A stretch of 13,055 nucleotides of DNA. Origin: Candidatus Omnitrophota bacterium. Lineage in GTDB: Bacteria; Omnitrophota; Omnitrophia; Omnitrophales; JACQLI01. The number at the start of each line of letters is the position of its first letter. Position 1 is the first letter of the stretch. A program made the translations under genes and the position numbers. Positions 1 to 6,458 of the stretch are shown in pieces. The DNA lies in contig JACQLI010000080.1 of the NCBI GenBank assembly GCA_016204125.1, forward strand, positions 1 to 13,055, given 5' to 3'. Below the pieces are notes generated by a model. It was not told the origin of the DNA, did not search any database, and saw only the letters and a program-made list of their open reading frames with translations.

Positions 1-147
1 CCTCATCTGTCTGTCTTCAGGATCGTCGCGGAGTCTTCGAATCAGACGTTCAGTCACCTCATCGTTACTTCTCTGTACGGCACGGGAGAAGGCCCAAGAC
101 ACGGAAAAGAAAGTAAAAAATAAACAGAGGGAGACGAGGAGAATCAC
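1..147 (-). CDS. tadB: TadB-like inner-membrane platform protein, N-terminal fragment (cut by window edge)
   Basis: The first 49 codons of a gene that continues past the left edge. It opens with a GTG whose last bases form the TGA stop of cpaF (GTGA, 4-nt overlap), the usual sign of translational coupling. The peptide begins with a hydrophobic segment (residues 1-20, MILLVSLCLFFTFFSVSWAF), followed by a charged stretch rich in Arg, Asp and Glu. This matches the start of TadB/TadC proteins (type II secretion F family), polytopic proteins that anchor the CpaF ATPase to the pilus assembly base. The family call rests mainly on position directly after cpaF, because the diagnostic GspF domain lies outside the window. 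TadC is possible but would normally come second. Confidence 0.72.
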   Translation of the reverse strand, partial: MILLVSLCLFFTFFSVSWAFSRAVQRSNDEVTERLIRRLRDDPEDRQMR

Positions 148-1496
148 CGCTTCATCGCCTCCTCAAAGGAAGGAAGACGAACTCCTTGAAGAAGGCCTGC
201 GATCTTAAGGCGGTCTAAAAATCGTGGTCGGATTCCTGTGAATTTAAAATTTCCCATTACTTTATGGTCAGGCGTAATCCCTTTCGATTCAAAAACCACG
301 ACATCTTGCATGGAAACCACTTCACCCTCCATTCCTGTGATTTCAGAAAGACTGATCATGCGCCTGACGCCATCGCTCATACGGCTGATCTGAATGATCA
401 AATCAATAGCAGAAGCGATTTGGCGATTGATCGCCCACTCCACGAGGTTACTTTCAGCCATCAAAATCATGGTCTCGAGTCGATAGAGTGCATCGCGGGG
501 AGAGTTGGCATGGATCGTAGTAAGAGAGCCTTCGTGACCTGTGTTCATCGCCTGAAGCATATCGAGCGCCTCCACTCCTCTCACTTCACCGATGATGATG
601 CGATCAGGTCTCATTCGAAGCGCATTCCGCACGAGATCCCTTTGTTTGATTTCGCCCTTCCCTTCCAGGTTGGTGGGTCTTGTTTCGAGTCGGACCACAT
701 GAGATTGCTGAAGCTGGAGCTCTGCGGCATCTTCAATCGTAATCACCCGTTCTGAATTGGGAATGAAGCCAGAGAGAACGTTCAGGAGAGTTGTTTTCCC
801 AGAACCCGTTCCTCCTGAAATGATGAGATTGAGCCGCGCCTTTACGATCATCTCCAGAAGCTTGGCCATTTCTTCGTTGACCGTTCCAAGACTGATTAAA
901 TTTTTCATCTTGAGAGGATCTTTTTTGAAACGGCGAATGGAAAGGCTTGAACCGTTTAAGGCAAGAGGCGGAATGATCGCATTCACGCGGGATCCGTCGG
1001 GAAGTCTTGCGTCAACCATCGGCTGGGATTCATCGATGCGGCGACCGACACGGGATACAATGCGATCAATGATTTGTCTGAGGTGCGCCTCATCACGGAA
1101 GATGATGTCTGTCTGCTCAAGCTTGCCGAAGCGCTCCACGAATACCTGTTTCGGATGGTTCACAAGTATATCGCTGACGGTGGGGTCGGCAAGGAGAGGC
1201 TCAAGGGGGCCTAGTCCAAACGTCTCGTTCTCAACTTCCTGGAGAAGTTTTCTTTCCTCGATATGATTCAGGGGGACTTTTTTCTCGGCAAGGAGCCCCT
1301 CCAAGATCCGACGTATCTCTTCTCGAGCCTTTTCTTTTTCTAGTTTAAAGAGACTGGAGAGATCGATCCTCTGAATAAGCTCTTGATGCAGCTTCGTCTT
1401 GGTTTCTTGATACTGCTGGGCTTTCCTATCTTCACTTTCCAGCGCTTCTTTCTTTTCTTGAAGAGGGGCTTGTTTCAGTCTTTCGGTGAGAGCCAT
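144..1496 (-). CDS. cpaF: CpaF/TadA pilus assembly ATPase
   Basis: A 450-residue secretion ATPase of the type II/IV (VirB11-like) superfamily that powers Flp pilus assembly at the cytoplasmic face of the inner membrane. The N-terminal ~90 residues are charged and probably helical. The conserved N-terminal domain follows (ETFGLGPLEPLL near 91-102; DESQPMVDARLPDGSRVNA at 155-173). The Walker A motif GGTGSGKT is at 228-235, the acidic box ITIEDAAEL near 252-260, Walker B RIIIGEVRG at 299-307 with catalytic Glu304, and the His box GHEGSLTTIHANS at 320-332. All key residues are intact and the length is typical. The ATG lies 2 nt after the cpaE stop, with a GAGGG ribosome-binding site inside the last cpaE codons. 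tadB follows with a 4-nt overlap. Confidence 0.97.
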   Translation of the reverse strand: MALTERLKQAPLQEKKEALESEDRKAQQYQETKTKLHQELIQRIDLSSLFKLEKEKAREEIRRILEGLLAEKKVPLNHIEERKLLQEVENETFGLGPLEPLLADPTVSDILVNHPKQVFVERFGKLEQTDIIFRDEAHLRQIIDRIVSRVGRRIDESQPMVDARLPDGSRVNAIIPPLALNGSSLSIRRFKKDPLKMKNLISLGTVNEEMAKLLEMIVKARLNLIISGGTGSGKTTLLNVLSGFIPNSERVITIEDAAELQLQQSHVVRLETRPTNLEGKGEIKQRDLVRNALRMRPDRIIIGEVRGVEALDMLQAMNTGHEGSLTTIHANSPRDALYRLETMILMAESNLVEWAINRQIASAIDLIIQISRMSDGVRRMISLSEITGMEGEVVSMQDVVVFESKGITPDHKVMGNFKFTGIRPRFLDRLKIAGLLQGVRLPSFEEAMKR

Positions 1497-1498
1497 GA

Positions 1499-2638
1499 TT
1501 ACGCCACCCTCTCTAGGGGCCTGGCTACACGTTCGACAAGCTCATCGAAGCATTTGGCAAGCTCAGCATTCTTGGAAAGTTCAACAATCGGAATTCCTTG
1601 ATTGAGAGAAGATAAAACGAGTTGTTGGTCCTCGACCAATTTTTGGTAAACGGGGTGCGCCATGTTCTTCTCAATCAAAGGGGTTTCAATCTCACCTTTC
1701 ATATGCCAACGATTGAGGAGAACCTTGACTTTATCTTGACTGTAACCGAGTTTCTTGAAGGTCTCAAGCGAGGCCTTCGTATTACAAAGACTCGGAAGAT
1801 CAGGTGTGGTCATCAAGAAAATCGTATCGGATAGATCAAGACATGAAACGGCTGCCGCATTGAGTTCATGCCCTGCATCCACGACCGTATAGTTGAAGGA
1901 GCTTTTGAGAACTTTGAGCATGTCGGCCACTGCCTTTGAAGAAAAAACCTCGGATTCTTCAGGCTGTCGGGGGCAAGGAAGGACAAAAGCGCCCGAACGA
2001 TGTTTTTGAATCGAATTCCCCAAGAGCTTTGCGTCGAGACGCTCCAAGTTTTCTACCACATCAAGCAGAGTATATTGCGGCACAAGATCCACAAATTCGG
2101 CGATATTCCCATGCTGAAGGACAAAATCGGCGATCAGAACACGGCCTAACTTTTTCTTCGCAATCCCTACAGCAAAGTTGACCGCGGCAAGACTCACCCC
2201 GACCCCTCCTTTGCTTGAGAAAAAGCTGATGACTTGATGGATCTCCGCTTCCCCCTCGGAGGATCTCTTTGAATCAAGAGCATCGATTCTCTGAAGAAGA
2301 TCTTCTAACTCATGCTGATCGAGAGGCTGCTTGATAAAATCAGTCACTCCGAGTCTGATAAAATGTATCAGATCTTCGGGTGAAACTGTTTCCTCTGCAC
2401 TGATAATCCAGTGAGTTTTGGGAAGTTTGAACGAGAAATGCTTAAGGATTTCTTCAACCTTTTTCCTTTGGTGATCAAGACTAAAGATCACAAGGTGCGG
2501 GGAAACACCTTTGAGTGACTCCGCAGCCTCTTTGAAATCGATTCTTTGAACTTCTAGATCTTCTTTCGCAGCCTTGACGGCTTGGGTAAGGGTTTCTCCT
2601 TTTCCCTCCACAACCATGACTAGATTCTTCTTATCCAT
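1499..2638 (-). CDS. cpaE: CpaE/TadZ pilus-localisation ATPase (pseudo-receiver plus MinD-like domain)
   Basis: A 379-residue ParA/MinD-superfamily protein that in characterised Tad systems places the pilus machine at the cell pole. Residues 1-118 look like a receiver fold without the acidic pocket (VMVVEGKGE where two Asp are expected), a known feature of the family. The P-loop is KGGVGVS at 143-149: the signature Lys143 is kept, but the usual Walker-A Lys is Val148, a loss also common among TadZ proteins, so nucleotide use may be unusual. A Walker A'-like LIADF is at 168-172. An in-frame start 57 nt upstream would overlap cpaB by 26 nt. The ATG at 2638 was chosen because AAGGAG lies 7 nt before it and the receiver-like strand begins there. 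It follows cpaB after 31 nt. Confidence 0.92.
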   Translation of the reverse strand: MDKKNLVMVVEGKGETLTQAVKAAKEDLEVQRIDFKEAAESLKGVSPHLVIFSLDHQRKKVEEILKHFSFKLPKTHWIISAEETVSPEDLIHFIRLGVTDFIKQPLDQHELEDLLQRIDALDSKRSSEGEAEIHQVISFFSSKGGVGVSLAAVNFAVGIAKKKLGRVLIADFVLQHGNIAEFVDLVPQYTLLDVVENLERLDAKLLGNSIQKHRSGAFVLPCPRQPEESEVFSSKAVADMLKVLKSSFNYTVVDAGHELNAAAVSCLDLSDTIFLMTTPDLPSLCNTKASLETFKKLGYSQDKVKVLLNRWHMKGEIETPLIEKNMAHPVYQKLVEDQQLVLSSLNQGIPIVELSKNAELAKCFDELVERVARPLERVA

Positions 2639-2669
2639 GACTGAGCTCCTTGGTTCAACGGGGTTCAAC

Positions 2670-3323
2670 TTATTGCCTTTCGTTTCGAACCACAATCTGC
2701 ATCACACCCTTGTTGGCAGCAATAAGGAGCCACTCCGCGTCATTGGGAGTAACCATGAGGGTCACTTCCATGAATTTGGTCGTCTTATCAGGAGCTGTAG
2801 GATCCGTGCGGTCGTAAACTGAAAGAACGCGAACCGCCTGAGCCACCACTTTGGTTGTAGGGCTCGCTTCTCCATTATCAAACATGGCGATGACATCCAC
2901 AATACTGCCCCTCTCAAGAACCCGAGCGAGAGTGTTCGATTTAGGTATGGTAATCGTAACACCACGCATATCGGATGGAATGAGAGAGGATATGCTCTCA
3001 CCGTCCTGCATAAGCTTCGGAGTCGTTACAGGCTCCCCTGCTATGAGACTCGATCTTAGGGTGCGACCGATCAATTGTTTGGGGCTGGCAAAAAATTGGT
3101 CGTTCACACTTTCTTTGGGCCAATTTTCAACCCCCAGATCCGCTTCTGCTAATTTCATTCCTAAAGCCATGTCCTGCTTGGCGACCACAACGGGAACGAC
3201 TGAATCAGGAGTGGCGTGTACCACGCCTTCTCTGTCATTCAGATAGAGATAAACGCTCACGCTTGAAAGGATCGCGAAGACAGTGGCGAGGGCTAAAGGA
3301 AGATGCCTTTTCCAGTTATGCAT
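2670..3323 (-). CDS. cpaB: CpaB/RcpC Flp pilus assembly protein
   Basis: A 217-residue protein with one N-terminal membrane anchor (about residues 9-27), then a SAF domain (about 44-105, starting VVPVVVAKQDMALGMKL and containing LIGRTLRSSLIAGEPVT) and the RcpC/CpaB domain (about 108-217, with GVTITIP and GSIVDVIAMF). In diderm bacteria CpaB sits in the periplasm and works with the CpaC secretin, possibly binding peptidoglycan through the SAF domain. The ATG at 3323 was preferred over a GTG at 3332 because the GTG overlaps the ribosome-binding site, which itself lies in the last glycine codons of the preceding gene. It is shorter than many CpaB proteins but appears complete. The secretin gene expected next is absent. 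Confidence 0.9.
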   Translation of the reverse strand: MHNWKRHLPLALATVFAILSSVSVYLYLNDREGVVHATPDSVVPVVVAKQDMALGMKLAEADLGVENWPKESVNDQFFASPKQLIGRTLRSSLIAGEPVTTPKLMQDGESISSLIPSDMRGVTITIPKSNTLARVLERGSIVDVIAMFDNGEASPTTKVVAQAVRVLSVYDRTDPTAPDKTTKFMEVTLMVTPNDAEWLLIAANKGVMQIVVRNERQ

Positions 3324-3324
3324 A

Positions 3325-3837
3325 TTAGCCACCTCCTCCTATAAATTGAATCCAGAGATACCCTGCTGAAAGTGCAAGGGCGTAAGGAATCCGAAGCGGT
3401 TCCTTTGAAAATTGAACCTGCCGTTCGCTTACCACTTGCCTTGTTAAAATAAAATGAAGAACTCGATTCCTTAGGCTCTCAAGGGTGTGAGGCCACGCTC
3501 GCGTTCGCGTAATTTCCAGCATGGATAGAACGCCGCCTATGACTGCACTGACAAGAAAAACTTGAATCACTACGACAGGACCCACATAAGCCCCAATCGC
3601 TCCTAAAAGTTTCACATCCCCTCCTCCTACACCGCCAAGGAGAAACGGGAGGTAAAGACAAGCAATGCCTACCATGAAGCCAAGAATACTTTGCATAAAA
3701 GCGGGAAGACCGCCCCTCATCATATGAAAGATGAATCCTGATAAGGCTATTGAAAACGTAAGCCAGTTTGGCAATTTCTTGAAGCGCCAATCGAGCGCGC
3801 ATGCTACTGCGAGTCCTAAAACCACTGCGAGTTCCAT
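3325..3837 (-). CDS. cpaA: TadV/CpaA prepilin peptidase (A24 family)
   Basis: A 170-residue polytopic aspartic protease that removes the short leader from Flp prepilin and the TadE/TadG pseudopilins at the inner membrane. The first catalytic Asp16 is in the motif DWRFKKLPN (16-24) and the second, Asp74, is in GGGDVK (71-76), the hallmark of the A24 family. Hydrophobic segments span most of the chain. It lacks the N-terminal methyltransferase domain of PilD, as expected for the short TadV/CpaA type. The ATG has an AGAGGTG ribosome-binding site. It follows flp after 87 nt containing a strong hairpin, so its expression probably depends on read-through. The tail Gly-Gly-Gly-Gly encodes the cpaB ribosome-binding site. 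Confidence 0.95.
   Translation of the reverse strand: MELAVVLGLAVACALDWRFKKLPNWLTFSIALSGFIFHMMRGGLPAFMQSILGFMVGIACLYLPFLLGGVGGGDVKLLGAIGAYVGPVVVIQVFLVSAVIGGVLSMLEITRTRAWPHTLESLRNRVLHFILTRQVVSERQVQFSKEPLRIPYALALSAGYLWIQFIGGGG
3332..3340 (-). promoter_or_regulatory. Ribosome-binding site of cpaB embedded in the C-terminal glycine codons of tadV
   Basis: On the minus strand the end of tadV reads GGA GGA GGT GGC TAA, then one base, then the cpaB ATG. Preceded by an A, this gives two overlapping AGGAGG motifs, the closer one 8 nt from the ATG. The terminal Gly-Gly-Gly-Gly of TadV is therefore dictated at least partly by the cpaB Shine-Dalgarno, and it fixes the cpaB start at 3323. Confidence 0.8.
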
Positions 3838-3867
3838 TTCTTCACCTCTCTTTTGATTATTTTTTCC

Positions 3868-3907
3868 CTAGAAAAGCCGAGGGGTTACAGGAGAAAAACC
3901 CCTCGGC
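3868..3907 (-). terminator. Intrinsic terminator or attenuator between flp and tadV
   Basis: On the minus strand, 17 nt after the flp stop, GCCGAGGGGTT pairs perfectly over 11 bp with AACCCCTCGGC (arms 3897-3907 and 3876-3886). The loop is 10 nt, followed by TTTTC. The T-tract is short, so partial termination with read-through into tadV is likely. It could also act as a 3' stabiliser of a short flp transcript. Confidence 0.82.
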
Positions 3908-3924
3908 CTCCAGTCCTTACTTCC

Positions 3925-4101
3925 TTACGGTGTTGGCGCCGGCTGATTTGACGCCAACTGATTGTCAACCGCCTGGAAAAACGACGCGATGTGCGGTCCA
4001 AGCAGAACAAGGACTGCGATCACCGCGATTGAAATGAGGGCGATCAAAAGTCCATATTCCACCATTGTTTGTCCGCTTTCGTCTCTTAAAATGTTTCTCA
4101 T
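3925..4101 (-). CDS. flp: Flp-type major pilin
   Basis: A 58-residue prepilin. The leader MRNILRDESG (1-10) ends at the cleavage Gly. The mature chain begins QTMVEYGLL, with Glu5 and Tyr6 of the mature protein forming the Flp signature, followed by a ~20-residue hydrophobic helix (LIALISIAVIAVLVLLGP) and a short hydrophilic tail ending NQPAPTP. TadV cleaves it and it polymerises into the Flp pilus used for surface attachment. A start 27 nt upstream is in frame, but the ATG at 4101 has GGAGG at a 10-nt spacing and gives a normal short leader. Unusually for Tad loci, flp is third after tadE and tadG rather than first. It is bracketed by an inverted repeat upstream and a terminator-like hairpin downstream. 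Confidence 0.94.
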   Translation of the reverse strand: MRNILRDESGQTMVEYGLLIALISIAVIAVLVLLGPHIASFFQAVDNQLASNQPAPTP

Positions 4102-4131
4102 GTGAAATTCACCTCCTTCTTGCATCACTGA

Positions 4132-5115
4132 TTAAGCCACCAGACGCGGTTTGGCTACGCTGTTATTCTCAGGGGCGTCTGGATTTGTTACCAAAACCGA
4201 TGAAGCAAAAGAGATAATTTCAGTCTTGATGTAGCGCTGTGTTATCGCTCCGTTTAATTTGACCTCTTTGATACGAACCGCCAGGATGGCAATCACATTA
4301 AAGGTTCCCTGGTCTCCCTCAAATTCAACATGATCATGAACGGGAAGGAAAACAACCTCGTTCAGAATGTTATTGAAAGAAGCCAAAACAGAAACTCCGT
4401 TAATCCCTGGACTTCCCAATACAGGAACTGAACCGCCGACAGGGATGGTAAAATCTTTGTCATATCCTTCTTCGATATACAGCCTAAGCTCAGGGATGTC
4501 GTTTGAGCCGCCGTCGAGGTCCAAGAATCCAAAATTACCAGGCGCATCATTCCTGGGATGAATATTGATGATCTTGCCGAGATCAAAATTTCCATCAAAA
4601 TCTTCATCCACTACAAAATCAATAACAGAATATGGAATCAAACGATTTTTTCCCTTCACTCCTACAACGTGCCGATCGAGAACCGCCCGAGCACTCGCTT
4701 CGACATTCGAGAAATCCTTGCCAAAGAGTTGAGCAAAGAAAAGAGGGAGGGGGCCTGAGGGCGAATCTGTGACTCTCTTCGCCTTCACCTCAACAGCGTT
4801 AAAGGGTTGCGCGCCCCAATCAGTTTGTGATGTTTGAAAGTCATAATTCCCGAACCGAATATCTGGATCTGCGATCAAGATCTGAGAACCCGCTACCCAG
4901 TGTGACTCGCCAAAAACAAGCGCTTTTTGTCTCGCCACGGTTTCTCCTTGTGGGATATCGACAACAGCAGCGAGCGAGGCTGCATCAGCCGTATTTTGCA
5001 GTTCAGACTTGGTGACAAAAATATGTCCGAGGTCTGCTACGAGGGCAAAGGTACTCAGAAGGAAGAGGAGAGATAGCCCTGTCGTTATCAAAACGTATCC
5101 CTTTTGGTTCTTCAT
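4132..5115 (-). CDS. tadG: TadG-like pilus assembly protein
   Basis: A 327-residue protein with a short N-terminus (MKNQKG), a single membrane helix at about 7-27 (YVLITTGLSLLFLLSTFALVADLG) and the TadG/TadE-like motif KSELQNTADAASLAA at 36-50. The remainder is predicted extracytoplasmic. It contains an acidic DEDFDGNFD stretch (170-178) matching a DxDxDGxxD calcium-loop pattern, and GNFGFLDLDGG (193-203), resembling a segment seen in other TadG-related proteins. The von Willebrand A domain of longer TadG proteins is not evident. It starts 8 nt after tadE with a GAGG ribosome-binding site at a 7-nt spacing, and stops 30 nt before flp. It is probably a minor pilin or assembly factor. Subfamily assignment is moderate. 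Confidence 0.82.
   Translation of the reverse strand: MKNQKGYVLITTGLSLLFLLSTFALVADLGHIFVTKSELQNTADAASLAAVVDIPQGETVARQKALVFGESHWVAGSQILIADPDIRFGNYDFQTSQTDWGAQPFNAVEVKAKRVTDSPSGPLPLFFAQLFGKDFSNVEASARAVLDRHVVGVKGKNRLIPYSVIDFVVDEDFDGNFDLGKIINIHPRNDAPGNFGFLDLDGGSNDIPELRLYIEEGYDKDFTIPVGGSVPVLGSPGINGVSVLASFNNILNEVVFLPVHDHVEFEGDQGTFNVIAILAVRIKEVKLNGAITQRYIKTEIISFASSVLVTNPDAPENNSVAKPRLVA
4140..4182 (-). repeat. Inverted repeat at the tadG 3' end, upstream of flp
   Basis: CCAGACGC and GCGTCTGG are a perfect 8-bp inverted repeat (plus-strand arms 4140-4147 and 4175-4182) separated by 27 nt. It covers the last codons of tadG and ends about 39 nt before the flp ATG. In RNA it could form a long-loop hairpin marking the 5' boundary of a processed flp mRNA. 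No functional proof is visible. Confidence 0.45.
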
Positions 5116-5123
5116 TTTTTACC

Positions 5124-5534
5124 TCAGGCTTCTCTCCGCATCGTGACTTGAGAACGAAGTTTGATGATGTCAGGAATGCCAGGAACCCAGCCACCCAACC
5201 CTGACGTGTAATCGTAATCAATGGTAACCTGGACCGCTTCGGTGCCTTCGGTTAAGGAAAAATGGGGATCGATTGTCACAAAATTTGAATCGACTCCACT
5301 GTTCACAATATAGGTTTGGGAAGTATTCATTGCGGATGAAAGCGCTTGATCGTCGTCGAGGTTAATCGCCGCCACACGTGCGCCTTCGCGTGCAGCATTG
5401 GTAATCACCTGTTTGATCATGAGAACCCTTCCAAATTCAATGATCCCTACAAAAAGGAGAGTAAAAAGAGGGAGCACAAGAGCGGCTTCTACCAGAACCG
5501 ATCCTCTCATTCTTTTTCTCTTCCTTACGTTCAT
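5124..5534 (-). CDS. tadE: TadE-like pseudopilin
   Basis: A 136-residue protein with a basic leader (MNVRKRKRMRG), a likely prepilin cleavage after Gly11 giving mature SVLVEA with Glu at position 5, and one hydrophobic helix (AALVLPLFTLLFVGIIEFGR, about 17-36). The conserved VITNAAREGARVAA (43-56) is the TadE-family signature. The C-terminal ~75 residues are soluble and predicted outside the membrane. A longer in-frame start at 5558 exists (weak AAGG-like site), but the ATG at 5534 has GAGGTG 8 nt before it and a normal leader length. It is the first gene of the Tad operon here, with an untranslated region and candidate promoter upstream. TadE is processed by TadV and needed for pilus assembly. 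Confidence 0.9.
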   Translation of the reverse strand: MNVRKRKRMRGSVLVEAALVLPLFTLLFVGIIEFGRVLMIKQVITNAAREGARVAAINLDDDQALSSAMNTSQTYIVNSGVDSNFVTIDPHFSLTEGTEAVQVTIDYDYTSGLGGWVPGIPDIIKLRSQVTMRREA

Positions 5535-5586
5535 CGTCTTCACCTCACACTCATTCATTTTTTCCCTTTTTTACCTTCCACTTATG

Positions 5587-5615
5587 AATGTAAAGGGTCT
5601 AAAAGACAGCCACAA
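5587..5615 (-). promoter_or_regulatory. Candidate promoter of the Tad operon
   Basis: On the minus strand TTGTGG (5610-5615), a 17-nt spacer and TACATT (5587-5592) form a sigma70-like promoter about 50 nt upstream of the tadE start. Each box has two or so mismatches to consensus, so the call is weak. No convincing sigma54 site was found in the 240 bases between tadE and the divergent regulator gene. Confidence 0.35.
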
Positions 5616-5650
5616 GGAGGGGGCGGGCAGGTTTCTAATACTTGACGTTT

Positions 5651-5687
5651 CGTCTGATTTGACAAGACGGATTTAAGGTGTTAATTT
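5651..5687 (+). promoter_or_regulatory. Promoter of the XRE-cupin regulator with an inverted repeat around the -35 box
   Basis: TTGACA (5659-5664), a 17-nt spacer and TAATTT (5682-5687) make a good sigma70 promoter, with a leader of about 80 nt before the ATG at 5775. CGTCT (5651-5655) and AGACG (5665-5669) form an inverted repeat enclosing the -35 box, a plausible operator. Self-regulation by the encoded HTH protein is inference. Confidence 0.6.
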
Positions 5688-5774
5688 TGTGTAGGATTGA
5701 ACGAGAAAAGGCGCTCTGAAACAAGGGCCTGAAAAAGCTAAAGTTTGTTTGACAATACCCTGAGGAAATGAACC

Positions 5775-6458
5775 ATGTATGACGAAATCGGAAAGAAGCT
5801 CAAAGATGCAAATAAAGAAACGATTGCCAAGGAATATCATCTCAAAAAAGAAGGCGACGAGGGGTTACCCGAAGGCGAAATGCCTGATTTTTCCAAAGCG
5901 ATCAAGGCCCTGAGAAGTCAGGAAGACCTCTCTCTTGAAAAGCTGTCAGCACTTACGGGAATCAAGAAACAGACCCTTCACAGTATTGAAAACTATTCCA
6001 CACGCAATCCCTCCTTTCCCAATCTGGAAAAGATTGCGACAGCCCTTAAAATCTCCCTCAATGATTTGATCTTAATGGCCAGGAGCGAATTTCAGGGAAA
6101 CCTCTTTAAGACAACAGCAGCACAGAGATGGACGGCATCTTTCGATATAGAAAAGGGATTCTCCATTTATTCCTATTCCCCTCCCAGCATAAGCAAAAGG
6201 GACTTCTTTGTAGGGGTAATGACCATCCGAGGGGGTAAGAAACTAAAACACTGGAAATTTATGGACGATTCGAAAGGCTGTATTCAGCCTTGGGATGGCG
6301 AACTGCTCTTTATCTATCACGGGATGAATTGGAGAAAAGAAATGAGGGTTCTTCCTAATGAAACCCTTTATTATGATGCTTCGATCCCTCACACTTTTGA
6401 GAATCTCTCTGACAAAAACAATCGAGTCCTCTTGGTGACCTACCCCTCTATTTTTTAA
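5775..6458 (+). CDS. XRE-family transcriptional regulator with C-terminal cupin domain
   Basis: A 227-residue regulator. Residues about 40-101 are an XRE/Cro-type helix-turn-helix (IKALRSQEDLSLEKLSALTG, recognition region IKKQTLHSIENY, then NLEKIATALKISLNDLI). Residues about 125-227 form a cupin-like beta barrel (GDGELLFIYHG-type core written here as WDGELLFIYHG, then NETLYYDASIPHTFEN and VLLVTYP), the ligand-sensing domain in this class. The ~40-residue charged N-terminal extension before the HTH is unusual. The start is preceded by GAGG at a 9-nt spacing. It diverges from the Tad operon and overlaps the convergent response-regulator gene by 11 bp at their 3' ends. Ligand and targets cannot be read from the sequence; control of the neighbouring Tad operon is an inference. 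Confidence 0.85.
   Translation: MYDEIGKKLKDANKETIAKEYHLKKEGDEGLPEGEMPDFSKAIKALRSQEDLSLEKLSALTGIKKQTLHSIENYSTRNPSFPNLEKIATALKISLNDLILMARSEFQGNLFKTTAAQRWTASFDIEKGFSIYSYSPPSISKRDFFVGVMTIRGGKKLKHWKFMDDSKGCIQPWDGELLFIYHGMNWRKEMRVLPNETLYYDASIPHTFENLSDKNNRVLLVTYPSIF

Noticed and set aside
264..1266. Open frames on the plus strand opposite cpaF
   Set aside because: They are antisense to a fully conserved ATPase gene, show no recognisable motif and have no ribosome-binding sites.
2639..2695. Upstream start for cpaE giving 19 extra residues
   Set aside because: It would overlap cpaB by 26 nt, and the ATG at 2638 has AAGGAG at a good distance and fits the start of the receiver-like fold.
5535..5774. 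Sigma54 promoter or small RNA gene between tadE and the regulator
   Set aside because: No TGGCAC-N5-TTGC pattern and no convincing terminator pair were found; only sigma70-like boxes and short repeats are visible.
5749..5777. TTGACA at 5749 as the -35 box for the XRE-cupin gene
   Set aside because: A -10 box 17 nt on would fall on the start codon and no TATAAT-like sequence is there; the promoter at 5659-5687 fits better.
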